This document shows positions 1 through 6,614 of a stretch of 9,409 bases of DNA, piece by piece (the first letter of the stretch is position 1; each line of letters opens with the position of its first letter). The stretch spans positions 1 to 9,409 of the forward strand of contig MGWJ01000064.1 in the NCBI GenBank assembly GCA_001800945.1. The letters run 5' to 3'. The translations under genes and the position numbers were made by a program. The notes below the pieces were generated by a model that was not told the DNA's origin, searched no databases, and saw only the letters and a program-made list of their open reading frames with translations. Origin of the DNA: Flavobacteria bacterium RIFCSPLOWO2_12_FULL_31_7 (lineage in GTDB: Bacteria; Bacteroidota; Bacteroidia; Flavobacteriales; Flavobacteriaceae).

Positions 1-1
1 A

Positions 2-1315
2 ACGGCTACTTTATTGACATTAATAGTTTTACCAATTCTGTATTTATACTTTGAAAAAGGCATAAAAATTAAAAGAAAAACTATGAATAATTCGGCTTTA
101 GTAATTGCTTTTTTACTAGGTTCATTTACTGTTACCGCACAAGAAACTCAGAAACTTGATGTAAAACAAGCACTTGAAATTGGATTAAAAAACAATCAAA
201 ATATTCAAGCTTCAGAATTAGAAGTAAAAATGCAAACGCAAATGCAAAAAACAGCATTTGAACTTCCTAAAACGGAATTGTTAGGTACTTTTGGGCAAAT
301 AAATTCGCAAGCTCAAGATAAAAATTTTAATATCAGTCAAAGTTTTAATCCTTTTCAAATAAGTGCAAAAAGAAACTTGCTTAAAGAATATAGTAATGCT
401 AGTGCAACTAAATTAGGTGTTTCAAAACAAGAAGTAACCTATTCAATTAGACAATCTTGGAATACCTTATTGTATTATGAAAAAGAAAATGACGTTTTAG
501 AAAAGCAAAATGTGGTAATGCAAAAATTTGTAAAGTCAGCTAATTTAAAGTTTCAAACTGGTGAAACAAATGCTTTAGAAAAAACAATTGCATCGGCTAA
601 ACAGCAAGAATTAGAACAAAAAATCAAGCAAAATAAAGCACAAATTGCAATTGAAAAATCAAAGCTAAAAGTAATTTTAGATCTAAAAACTGATTTTATA
701 GCAATAGACACTTCATTTGTGCCATATCCAGCTATGGCAAAAGTTGATAGTTCAATGGTAAAACAAAATCCAATAGTTCAATTAGCAAATCAACAAGTTC
801 AAATAGCGCAAGCAATACATAAAGTCGAAAAATCTGCATTAAGTCCAGATTTTTCAGTTGGTTATTTTTTGCAATCTATTACAGGTAATCAAGATGTAAA
901 CGGAACATCAACCTATTATAATAATTCTCCTCAATTTCAAGGATTTACAGTTGGTATTGCAGTCCCTCTATTTGCAGGGAGTAATATAGCAAAAGCGAAA
1001 GCCGCAAAAACAAATATTGAACGAGAACAGAAAAATGCAGATTATATAAATCAGCAATTCAAAAGTCATTTAGAACAACAATCAGAACAATTAACCACTT
1101 ATGGTTCATTAATTGAGTATTATAAAAACACAGCAATGCCAAATGCTAACTTAATCATCAAAAATGCAACAAAAGGGTATCAAAACGGCGATATTTCTTA
1201 TGTGGAATATGTTCAAAGTATAGAAACAGCAAGTCAAATTCAATTAAATTATTACGAAGCGATTTATAATTATAATCAAACTATAATTACAATTCAATAT
1301 AGTATCAATCAATAA
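2..1315 (+). CDS. CusA/CzcA-type RND metal pump C-terminus fused in frame to a TolC/CusC-like outer-membrane factor (5' partial)
   Basis: The frame is open from base 2 with no start or stop before the TAA at 1313-1315. The first residues read TATLLTLIVLPILYLYFEKG, the usual last transmembrane helix and C-terminus of CusA/CzcA pumps. The same frame continues through KIKRKT into MNNSALVIAF (Met at base 83), a signal-peptide-like segment, and then about 390 residues of outer-membrane efflux protein. That part shows the expected two-fold repeat of long Gln/Lys/Ala-rich helices, an early 'QALEIGLKNN' motif, and the strand segment 'GFTVGIAVPLFAGSNIAKAK' in the second repeat. The product would be both the proton-driven inner-membrane pump and the outer-membrane duct of a tripartite metal exporter. 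I recall such pump/duct fusions of about 1,400-1,450 residues in Bacteroidota. If Met at 83 were an independent start, the pump would still lack a stop, so a fusion is the simplest reading. Metal specificity is not visible here. The adaptor gene starts 11 bases downstream. Confidence 0.88.
   Translation, partial: TATLLTLIVLPILYLYFEKGIKIKRKTMNNSALVIAFLLGSFTVTAQETQKLDVKQALEIGLKNNQNIQASELEVKMQTQMQKTAFELPKTELLGTFGQINSQAQDKNFNISQSFNPFQISAKRNLLKEYSNASATKLGVSKQEVTYSIRQSWNTLLYYEKENDVLEKQNVVMQKFVKSANLKFQTGETNALEKTIASAKQQELEQKIKQNKAQIAIEKSKLKVILDLKTDFIAIDTSFVPYPAMAKVDSSMVKQNPIVQLANQQVQIAQAIHKVEKSALSPDFSVGYFLQSITGNQDVNGTSTYYNNSPQFQGFTVGIAVPLFAGSNIAKAKAAKTNIEREQKNADYINQQFKSHLEQQSEQLTTYGSLIEYYKNTAMPNANLIIKNATKGYQNGDISYVEYVQSIETASQIQLNYYEAIYNYNQTIITIQYSINQ
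83..139 (+). other. Internal signal-peptide-like segment at the pump/outer-membrane-factor junction
   Basis: Bases 83-139 encode MNNSALVIAFLLGSFTVTA. It is preceded by a basic stretch (KGIKIKRKT) and followed by QETQ. The layout is a positive n-region, a hydrophobic core and V-T-A before the cut, as for signal peptidase I. The separately encoded MerP-like protein in this window ends its signal the same way (F-V-S-A, then QKT). Cleavage here would release a mature outer-membrane factor from a polyprotein. Seen: the sequence pattern. Inferred: cleavage. Confidence 0.6.
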
Positions 1316-1326
1316 TAAATAATAAA

Positions 1327-2616
1327 ATGAAAAAATCGAATATAATATACGCATCAATAGTAGGAACAATAATTCTTGCTATTATTTTATATTTTTCTTT
1401 ACGCCATACAGAAGGTGATGGACACGTACATGCAGATGGTGAAACGAATACCGAAGAAAGTCATTCTGAAGAAAAAGAACCAACTGCAATAAAAGAAGTG
1501 GAATTAAATGAAGCACAGTTTAAAGCATCAAGTATAGAATTAGGTACTTTTTCAGATAAAAATTTAAGCGAAGTAATTAAGGCAAATGGATATACAAAGT
1601 TGCCACCACAAAATCAAGCTGATGTATCGGTTTTCACCACAGGAATTGTAAAAACAATAAATGTGGTGGAAGGACAAAGAGTTAGCAAAGGACAAACTAT
1701 TGCTACAATTGAAAGTCCTGAATTTACTAAAATTCAAGAATCTTATTTAACTTCAAAAAGTAATTTAGAATATTTAAAATTAGAATTTGAAAGACAAAAA
1801 ACATTAAGCGATGAAGAGGTAAATTCTAAAAAAGTTTTTCAAAAGACCAAATCAGATTATGAAATTGAAAGAGCAAGATTTAATTCATTGCAAAAACAAT
1901 TAAATACTTTGCACATTAGTGGAAATGGAAATTCTACTGCTACAGTTCCTGTTATTGCTCCAATTTCAGGAAATATTACAGAAATTTATATTAAAATTGG
2001 TAGTAATGTTGAAGCAGGTAAACCCTTAATGAATATAGTAGATAATTCTAAATTACACGTAGATTTATTAGTGTATGAAAAAGATTTATTTAAAGTAAAA
2101 CAAGGTCAAAATGTACGTTTTATTCTAACAAATCAAGATAATACTGAAATTAATGGTAAAATATTTAGTGTTGGTAAATCATTTGAAAACGAAACAAAGT
2201 CAGTTGCTGTACACGCAGATATTTCAAACAATCAACAAAAATTAATACCAGGAATGTATGTAAATGCACTTATAGATGCAGGAGCAAATACAGTTAAAGC
2301 TTTACCTTCGGAAGCTATTATAAAAGCAGATGGTAGAGAGTTTATTTTTGTTTTAGAAGAAGGTCACAAAGAAGAAGTTGCACATGACGAAAAAGAAGGA
2401 CATAATCACGAGGATGGAGACAAACATGAAGAAGCTGAAGGAAAAACATTCCATTTTCAACGTATTGAAGTAAAAACAGGAACTACACAATTAGGATATA
2501 CGCAAGTAACATTACTTCAAAAAATTGACTCAAATGCAAAAATTGTATTAAAAGGTGCTTATTATGTACAAAGTCATTTACTAAAAAGTGAAGGCGGTGG
2601 CGGACACGAACATTAA
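1327..2616 (+). CDS. CusB/CzcB-family periplasmic adaptor (membrane fusion protein) of a heavy-metal RND system
   Basis: This 429-residue adaptor would link the inner-membrane pump to the outer-membrane duct. Residues 6-24 form one N-terminal membrane anchor, followed by a short His/Glu-rich stretch (H27, H33, H35). The first half of the lipoyl/barrel-sandwich domain is visible as 'GIVKTINVVEGQRVSKGQ', then a helical hairpin rich in Lys, Glu and Gln (about 140-195), then the second lipoyl half 'VIAPISGNITEIYIKIGSNV' with a beta-barrel after it, ending near 'LIPGMYVNALIDAG'. Length is normal for the CzcB/CusB family. A His/Glu/Asp-rich insert (residues 346-374: H347, H353, H359, H361, H367) interrupts the membrane-proximal domain, and the protein ends GGGGHEH. 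Both could bind metal in the periplasm. The ATG at 1327 gives a complete anchor and lies 11 bases after the pump/duct gene, so the two are probably co-transcribed. The family is clear; the metal is not. Confidence 0.93.
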   Translation: MKKSNIIYASIVGTIILAIILYFSLRHTEGDGHVHADGETNTEESHSEEKEPTAIKEVELNEAQFKASSIELGTFSDKNLSEVIKANGYTKLPPQNQADVSVFTTGIVKTINVVEGQRVSKGQTIATIESPEFTKIQESYLTSKSNLEYLKLEFERQKTLSDEEVNSKKVFQKTKSDYEIERARFNSLQKQLNTLHISGNGNSTATVPVIAPISGNITEIYIKIGSNVEAGKPLMNIVDNSKLHVDLLVYEKDLFKVKQGQNVRFILTNQDNTEINGKIFSVGKSFENETKSVAVHADISNNQQKLIPGMYVNALIDAGANTVKALPSEAIIKADGREFIFVLEEGHKEEVAHDEKEGHNHEDGDKHEEAEGKTFHFQRIEVKTGTTQLGYTQVTLLQKIDSNAKIVLKGAYYVQSHLLKSEGGGGHEH

Positions 2617-2656
2617 TAATATTCAACAATAATTCATCTAAATAAATAAAATTATC

Positions 2657-2986
2657 ATGAAAAAATCAATTTTAATTTTGGCTTTTGCCATTGCAACATT
2701 AAGTGTAGTTTCTTGTAATAAAAATGAAAAAACAGAAGTTACAACTGAACACGAAGGTCATAATCACAAAGAAGGCGAAGCTCATAAAGTAGCTTATGAA
2801 TGTCCAATGGATTGTGAAAAAGGAAAAACATACGATAAAAAAGGAAATTGTCCAGTTTGTAAAATGGACTTAATAGAAGCCAAAGCAGATAATCACGAAG
2901 GACACGACCATTCGAAAGAAAACCATGATGGACATAATCATTCAGAAGAAGGTTCTGAGAAAAGCCATGAAGGGCATGACCACTAA
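2657..2986 (+). CDS. Small lipoprotein with heavy-metal-binding domain and His-rich tail
   Basis: The 109-residue product starts with a lipoprotein signal (MKKSILILAF...LSVVSC) whose lipobox cysteine is C20, so it should be lipid-anchored. A His-rich linker (H32, H35, H37, H43) precedes a compact domain at residues 47-72, with C49-P-M51 plus C53 and then C65-P-V-C68-K-M70-D-L. This resembles the heavy-metal-binding domain (YHS-like, consensus 'CPMHP...CPxCGM.L') found free or fused to CusB and P-type ATPases. Here the usual His-Pro after CPM is replaced by Asp-Cys, giving four cysteines. The rest (about 79-109) is mostly repeated H-E/D/N-G-H units such as HEGHDH. It likely buffers or hands metal to the adaptor encoded 40 bases upstream. 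The His tail, Cys pairs and Met residues suit Cu or Zn; the choice between them is inference. Confidence 0.85.
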   Translation: MKKSILILAFAIATLSVVSCNKNEKTEVTTEHEGHNHKEGEAHKVAYECPMDCEKGKTYDKKGNCPVCKMDLIEAKADNHEGHDHSKENHDGHNHSEEGSEKSHEGHDH

Positions 2987-3000
2987 TTAGCTTAATTATA

Positions 3001-3609
3001 ATGAAACTTAAAACAAATATAGATAAATTAGGTACAATAGGGCTTTTCATAACAGCCCTATTCTCCCCGTGTTGTTTCCCTTTATTCGCCTTTGGAGCAT
3101 CTGCACTTGGGTTAGGAAGTATAGAGCTATTCGGAGGTTGGACAATGTGGATTTTTCAAACGATGGTTTTAATTTCAATCGGAGGGCTTTACATTTCTTA
3201 CAGGAAACATCTTTGTTTGTATCCTTTATTAATTGCTATTCCGAGTGGAATAATTATATTTATTGCTTATCATTTTAGCAAAATGGAAAATCCAACTTAC
3301 TTAATTTACATTGGAATGTTTGGTCTTCTTATAGCAACAATCGTAAATTATTATCAAAATAAATTTCACGGAAACTGTAAAACTTGCACAACCTATGAAG
3401 GAAAAACGGTTGAATTAAAATCAACTTTAACTTGCCCAAATTGTGGACATAAAAAAGACGAATTAATGCCAACCGATGCTTGTCAATATTTTTATGAGTG
3501 CGAAAAATGTAAAAAAGTACTCAAGCCATTAGAAGGTGATTGTTGTGTTTATTGTAGTTACGGTTCAATAAAATGTCCGCCAATTCAAGCAGAGAAAAAC
3601 TGCTGTTAA
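3001..3609 (+). CDS. MerC-like membrane protein fused to a GDCCVxC cysteine-rich domain
   Basis: Residues 1-118 form four hydrophobic helices. The first carries S22-P-C24-C25-F-P-L-F, the paired-cysteine motif of MerC-type mercury transporters, in which vicinal cysteines in a membrane helix take the metal from periplasmic donors. After the last helix the chain becomes soluble and cysteine-rich: C126-x2-C129, then C145-P-N-C148-G-H, 'MPTDAC' (C161), C167-x2-C170, and G179-D-C181-C182-V-Y-C185-S-Y-G, with C192 and a terminal C201-C202. The second part matches the short GDCCVxC proteins, usually about 70 residues and sometimes selenoproteins with Sec at the 'x-C' cysteine; here the codon for residue 185 is an ordinary TGT. 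The gene begins 14 bases after the lipoprotein gene. A role in metal uptake or transfer is inferred from MerC; no MerA is encoded in the window, so mercury is not assured. Confidence 0.82.
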   Translation: MKLKTNIDKLGTIGLFITALFSPCCFPLFAFGASALGLGSIELFGGWTMWIFQTMVLISIGGLYISYRKHLCLYPLLIAIPSGIIIFIAYHFSKMENPTYLIYIGMFGLLIATIVNYYQNKFHGNCKTCTTYEGKTVELKSTLTCPNCGHKKDELMPTDACQYFYECEKCKKVLKPLEGDCCVYCSYGSIKCPPIQAEKNCC

Positions 3610-3643
3610 ATAGATAATCAATATATTATAAAATTCAATAATT

Positions 3644-4000
3644 ATGAAAAATTCAGTATTAAAATCAATCGTATTAGTTGTATCATTATTTTTCTTTTCA
3701 AATTTTGTTTCAGCTCAAAAAACAACCCAAAAAGCGGTAATCAAAACATTTTTACATTGCGACCATTGTAAAGAGTGTGAAACTTGTGGGCAAAAATTTG
3801 ATAAAGAAATGCTTAAAATTAAAGGAGTAAAAATGTATGAATTAGATGATAAAGCAATGACTTTTACAATCTATTACAATTCAAAAAAAACAAACCTTCA
3901 AACTATTAAAGAAGCTATTTCAAAAATAGGTTATGATGCAGATGATGTAAAAGCTGACCCAGAAGCTTATGAAAGTTTAGACGGTTGTTGTAAAATATAA
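3644..4000 (+). CDS. Secreted MerP/HMA-like metal-binding protein
   Basis: The 118-residue protein has an N-terminal signal peptide (hydrophobic residues 5-22, cleavage probable after V-S-A24) and so is periplasmic. A single ferredoxin-like heavy-metal-associated domain follows. The metal loop is expanded: H38-C39-D-H-C42-K-E-C45-E-T-C48-G, which is two overlapping CxxC pairs rather than the single GMTCxxC of MerP or CopZ. The later 'IKEAISKIGYDADDVKA' is the usual second helix and last strand of the fold. The tail ends in G-C115-C116-K-I, adding a vicinal cysteine pair. It lies 34 bases after the MerC-like gene, matching the classic pairing of a periplasmic Cys-rich carrier with a membrane Mer transporter. 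Its likely job is to bind a soft metal and pass it on. Family assignment is good; the exact partner and metal are inference. Confidence 0.85.
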   Translation: MKNSVLKSIVLVVSLFFFSNFVSAQKTTQKAVIKTFLHCDHCKECETCGQKFDKEMLKIKGVKMYELDDKAMTFTIYYNSKKTNLQTIKEAISKIGYDADDVKADPEAYESLDGCCKI

Positions 4001-4035
4001 TGGCCATTTTAGTTATGAATTAATATATAAAAATT

Positions 4036-4236
4036 ATGAAAATATTCCGTAACATCTTAATTGTCCTCATAATTTTTACAGTTATAATTGATGTCTATGC
4101 TATATTTCATCATGGCTTTTTTTATACTCCTTTATCAAAAGCTTTCAATATTAGTACACCAGTAATTGCATTTGTTTATATGTTAGTATGGATAATAAAG
4201 AAAAAGAAAGAATTCAATAGCTTAAATAAATATTAA
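4036..4236 (+). CDS. Small two-helix membrane protein of unknown function
   Basis: The 66-residue product is not recognised. It has two hydrophobic segments (about residues 7-24 and 39-54), a short loop with H25-H26 and aromatic residues, and a strongly basic end (KKKK at 55-58), which predicts a cytoplasmic C-terminus. The start at 4036 has the same leader style as the genes before it (an A/T-rich run ending AATT directly before ATGAAAA). It follows the MerP-like gene by 35 bases and precedes the major facilitator gene by 29 bases, so it is probably part of the same transcript. A transport-accessory role is possible but nothing in the sequence shows it. Confidence 0.6.
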   Translation: MKIFRNILIVLIIFTVIIDVYAIFHHGFFYTPLSKAFNISTPVIAFVYMLVWIIKKKKEFNSLNKY

Positions 4237-4265
4237 AAGCTCCTCCTGTTTTATCAATTAAAGAA

Positions 4266-5453
4266 ATGAGAAAAATAATAACAAGAAACATTTGGATACT
4301 TTCAATAGTAAGTTTATTTACTGACATATCTACAGAAATGCTTTATCCCATTTTGCCCCTATATTTAAAAAGCATAGGATATACGGTGGTTATGATTGGT
4401 ATTTTGGAAGGTATTGCAGAGGCAATATCGGGATTAAGTAAAGGGTATTTCGGTGCATTATCAGATAGAAAAGGAGTAAGGGTACCATTTATAAAATCAG
4501 GATATTGGTTGAGTGCGATTTCAAGACCTTTAATGGCGTTTTCAGCCTTTCCACTATTAATATTCCTATCCCGTTCAATGGATTTGCTAGGCAAAGGAAT
4601 TCGTACTTCTGCCCGCGATGCACTTTTATCGGATGAGAGTACAACAAAAACAAAAGCCACAGTATTTGGGTTTCATAGAATGATGGATACTACAGGCGCG
4701 GTTATAGGTCCGGTTATTGCTCTCATTTACTTGTATTATTATCCCAATTCTTATAAGACAATGTTTTTAATTGCTTTCATTCCTGCAATCATTTCAGGTT
4801 TTACTATTTTACTGGTTAAAGAAAAGAAAAAAACCATTGCTCGTAAATCTGTTAAATGGTCCTTCTTATCTTCTTTTGGCTATATTAAAACTGCACCCCC
4901 TGAATATAAGAAACTATTGATAGGGTTGTTGTTATTTACCTTGTTCAATAGTACCAATGCGTTTTTAATTTTGAAAGTGAAAGAAAGTGGACAAAGCGAT
5001 ACAATGACAATTGCAATCTATATATATTATAATTTTATATATGCTCTTTTCTCCTATCCAATGGGGAAATTGGCAGATAAAATTGGAGTCAAGACCACGA
5101 TGGTTTCTGGACTGTTCATTTTTACAATCGTATATATAGGAATGAGACTAAACACAAATCTTATTTGGTTCTTTATATTGTTTTTTCTGTACGGTATTTA
5201 TATGGCAAGTACTGAAGGTATAAGTAGGGCTTGGCTAAGTAATCTTTGTGATAAAAAAGATACAGGTAAAGCATTGGGTGTTTATGCAGGGTTAAGTAGT
5301 GTCTTAACTTTATTGGCAAGTTCTGTTGCGGGTTTTATCTGGTATAAATATAATGCACAAACCACTTTCTTTTTAACCGCATTTGTAACATTGCTGGTGT
5401 GTTTCTATTTTTTAGTGGTTATAAAAAATCCAACTTTAAAAAAGAATGATTAA
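4266..5453 (+). CDS. Major facilitator superfamily (MFS) transporter
   Basis: The 395-residue protein has about twelve hydrophobic segments, the normal size for a 12-helix MFS carrier. The loop between helices 2 and 3 has the signature G63-A-L-S-D67-R-K-G-V-R72, and the matching loop of the second half reads 'GKLADKIGVKTT'. The segment 'TDISTEMLYPILPLYL' in helix 1 and 'GKGIRTSARDALLSDE' (from G109) mark a subgroup that I know mainly as unnamed MFS proteins, sometimes near metal-resistance genes. Substrate cannot be read from the sequence; metal chelate or drug export is only a contextual guess. Codons here use G/C more often than in the RND genes upstream, for example around 4690-4720. The start at 4266 gives a short cytoplasmic N-terminus before helix 1. 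A 237-base gap follows. Confidence 0.85.
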   Translation: MRKIITRNIWILSIVSLFTDISTEMLYPILPLYLKSIGYTVVMIGILEGIAEAISGLSKGYFGALSDRKGVRVPFIKSGYWLSAISRPLMAFSAFPLLIFLSRSMDLLGKGIRTSARDALLSDESTTKTKATVFGFHRMMDTTGAVIGPVIALIYLYYYPNSYKTMFLIAFIPAIISGFTILLVKEKKKTIARKSVKWSFLSSFGYIKTAPPEYKKLLIGLLLFTLFNSTNAFLILKVKESGQSDTMTIAIYIYYNFIYALFSYPMGKLADKIGVKTTMVSGLFIFTIVYIGMRLNTNLIWFFILFFLYGIYMASTEGISRAWLSNLCDKKDTGKALGVYAGLSSVLTLLASSVAGFIWYKYNAQTTFFLTAFVTLLVCFYFLVVIKNPTLKKND

Positions 5454-5562
5454 TTATTTTGTAATTATGAGTTCATTTTTAAATATTCAATAGTCATGCG
5501 TCACCTTGAAAAATTGATGTTTGAATATAAATGGCATATAAATTAGCTAAAAATATACAAGT

Positions 5563-5674
5563 ATGGAACTGGTAACAGGTAGATATAATACTGATGAGTT
5601 AAAACAATATAACTACTGTGGACGGATGTTGTCAAGTTAAGCCTTGTATAAATAATAGTACCAATAACTTTTAA
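5563..5674 (+). pseudogene. Possible remnant of a small Cys-containing protein gene
   Basis: An ATG at 5563 opens a 25-codon frame (MELVTGRYNTDELKQYN...) ending at 5640. A second frame, offset by one base and open between the stops at 5600-5602 and 5672-5674, reads TTVDGCCQVKPCINN. Joined by a single-base shift between 5603 and 5640, they would give a 37-residue product with a C-C and C pattern. 'DGCC' also ends the MerP-like protein at 3644-4000 (LDGCCKI), so this could be debris of a second such gene. The match is very short and may be chance. Confidence 0.2.
5644..5672 (+). promoter_or_regulatory. Candidate Bacteroidota-type promoter upstream of the bestrophin gene
   Basis: TTG at 5644-5646 is followed after 18 bases by TAACTTTT at 5665-5672, close to the Bacteroidota pattern TTG-N17-20-TANNTTTG with one mismatch. 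It would leave a leader of only about a dozen bases before the ATG at 5691. It lies in the one long gap, where a new transcript start is plausible, but such matches arise by chance in A/T-rich DNA. Confidence 0.3.
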
Positions 5675-5690
5675 TCAAAAATTTAAATAA

Positions 5691-6560
5691 ATGCTGTTAA
5701 ATAAGAAAATATCAATATTCACATTTTTAAAACAAATAAAATTTGACATTATTGCCATTTTGATTTATGCCATTGTTGTTGGTATTGCAGATCAGTATGG
5801 TTTTCTTTCAAAAATAGAAATACCAATTGCGGTAAGTGCTATTATAGGTACAGCATTATCATTACTGTTGGCTTTTAGGACTGCTCAGGCTTATGAAAGA
5901 TGGTGGGAAGCAAGGATTATATGGGGCGCGATTGTAAATGATTCAAGAACACTAATTCGCCAGGTAAAACAGTTTGTGCCCGAAAAAGATGCTGATGTTG
6001 TCAAAGAATTTGCTTACCGGCAGATTGTTTGGTGCTATGCTCTGGGCGAAACATTGCGAAAATTGTCGTATTCAAAAAAAGTCTACAATTACCTGATGGA
6101 ACATAAAATACCAAAAAACAATGTGCCAAATAGTATAATGAACCAACATGGTGCGGCATTATCTAAACTGGATATAGGTGACTTTAAGCAAGTCCAGATT
6201 GATAGCACTTTAAGCCGCCTGTGTGACGCAATGGGTAAATGCGAACGAATTAAAAATACGGTCTTTCCAAAATCATATAGCCTATTAGTCCACTTTTTGA
6301 TTTATGTTTTTGCAACCTTGTTACCATTTGGCTTAAAGGATGAATATGTCTTGGTAGAAATTTTTTTAACCGCTTTGATACCCATAATTTTTATAGCAAT
6401 TGAAAGGACAGCAATCATATTACAAGATCCGTTTGAAAATGTAACAACCGACATTCCAATGACAAGTCTTGCAATAACAATAGAAATAAACATTAAAGAG
6501 TTGATAGGCGATGCAGATTTACCAATTGTAGAAAAACCAAAATCGTTTTACATCATGTAA
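5691..6560 (+). CDS. Bestrophin-family (UPF0187/YneE-like) ion channel
   Basis: The 289-residue length fits bacterial bestrophins, which form pentameric channels in the inner membrane; known members pass chloride or, in some bacteria, cations. Residues 18-33 and 44-61 are the first two membrane helices, followed by the family hallmark F62-R-T-A-Q-A-Y-E-R-W-W-E-A-R75 and 'WGAIVNDSRTLIRQV'. Further helices lie at about 198-215 and 222-237. The C-terminal cytoplasmic part has I-L-Q-D-P-F-E-N and then D-I-P-M, the conserved acidic/Pro segment of the family, plus 'IEINIKELIG'. The start at 5691 gives a usual short N-terminus. It is followed 54 bases later by a SpoIIAA-like gene. Ion selectivity and physiological role are not evident; placement beside metal genes hints at ion or pH homeostasis but proves nothing. 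Confidence 0.92.
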   Translation: MLLNKKISIFTFLKQIKFDIIAILIYAIVVGIADQYGFLSKIEIPIAVSAIIGTALSLLLAFRTAQAYERWWEARIIWGAIVNDSRTLIRQVKQFVPEKDADVVKEFAYRQIVWCYALGETLRKLSYSKKVYNYLMEHKIPKNNVPNSIMNQHGAALSKLDIGDFKQVQIDSTLSRLCDAMGKCERIKNTVFPKSYSLLVHFLIYVFATLLPFGLKDEYVLVEIFLTALIPIIFIAIERTAIILQDPFENVTTDIPMTSLAITIEINIKELIGDADLPIVEKPKSFYIM

Positions 6561-6614
6561 ACTACCAGATATTTATCGAACAAAAAGATTCTAAACTTTA
6601 AAAATAGTTGAATT

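Larger units (their letters stand above)
5454..5690 (+). other. Longest gene-free gap in the window, between the MFS and bestrophin genes
   Basis: No gene of normal size fits on either strand. Directly after the MFS stop there is an all-A/T inverted repeat (TAATTA at 5451-5456 and at 5462-5467), too weak to call a terminator. The middle holds very short frames, including one from the ATG at 5563 and an overlapping Cys-containing frame (annotated separately). The last part holds a candidate promoter. The gap probably separates two transcription units. Confidence 0.5.

Noticed and set aside
2739..3050. Reverse-strand open frame of 103 codons opposite the lipoprotein gene
   Set aside because: It mirrors the His-rich repeats of a clear lipoprotein gene, has no family features, and runs against every neighbour.
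3986..4012. AT inverted repeat (TAAAAT / ATTTTA) around TGGCCA after the MerP-like gene
   Set aside because: The stem is six A-T pairs with a nine-base loop and no U-tract; too weak for a terminator, and the next gene follows within 35 bases.
4343..4660. Reverse-strand open frame of 105 codons inside the MFS gene
   Set aside because: It lies wholly within a gene with clear MFS motifs and has no recognisable content.
5451..5467. TAATTA inverted repeat directly after the MFS stop
   Set aside because: All A-T stem of six pairs; not stable enough to call a terminator in such A/T-rich DNA.
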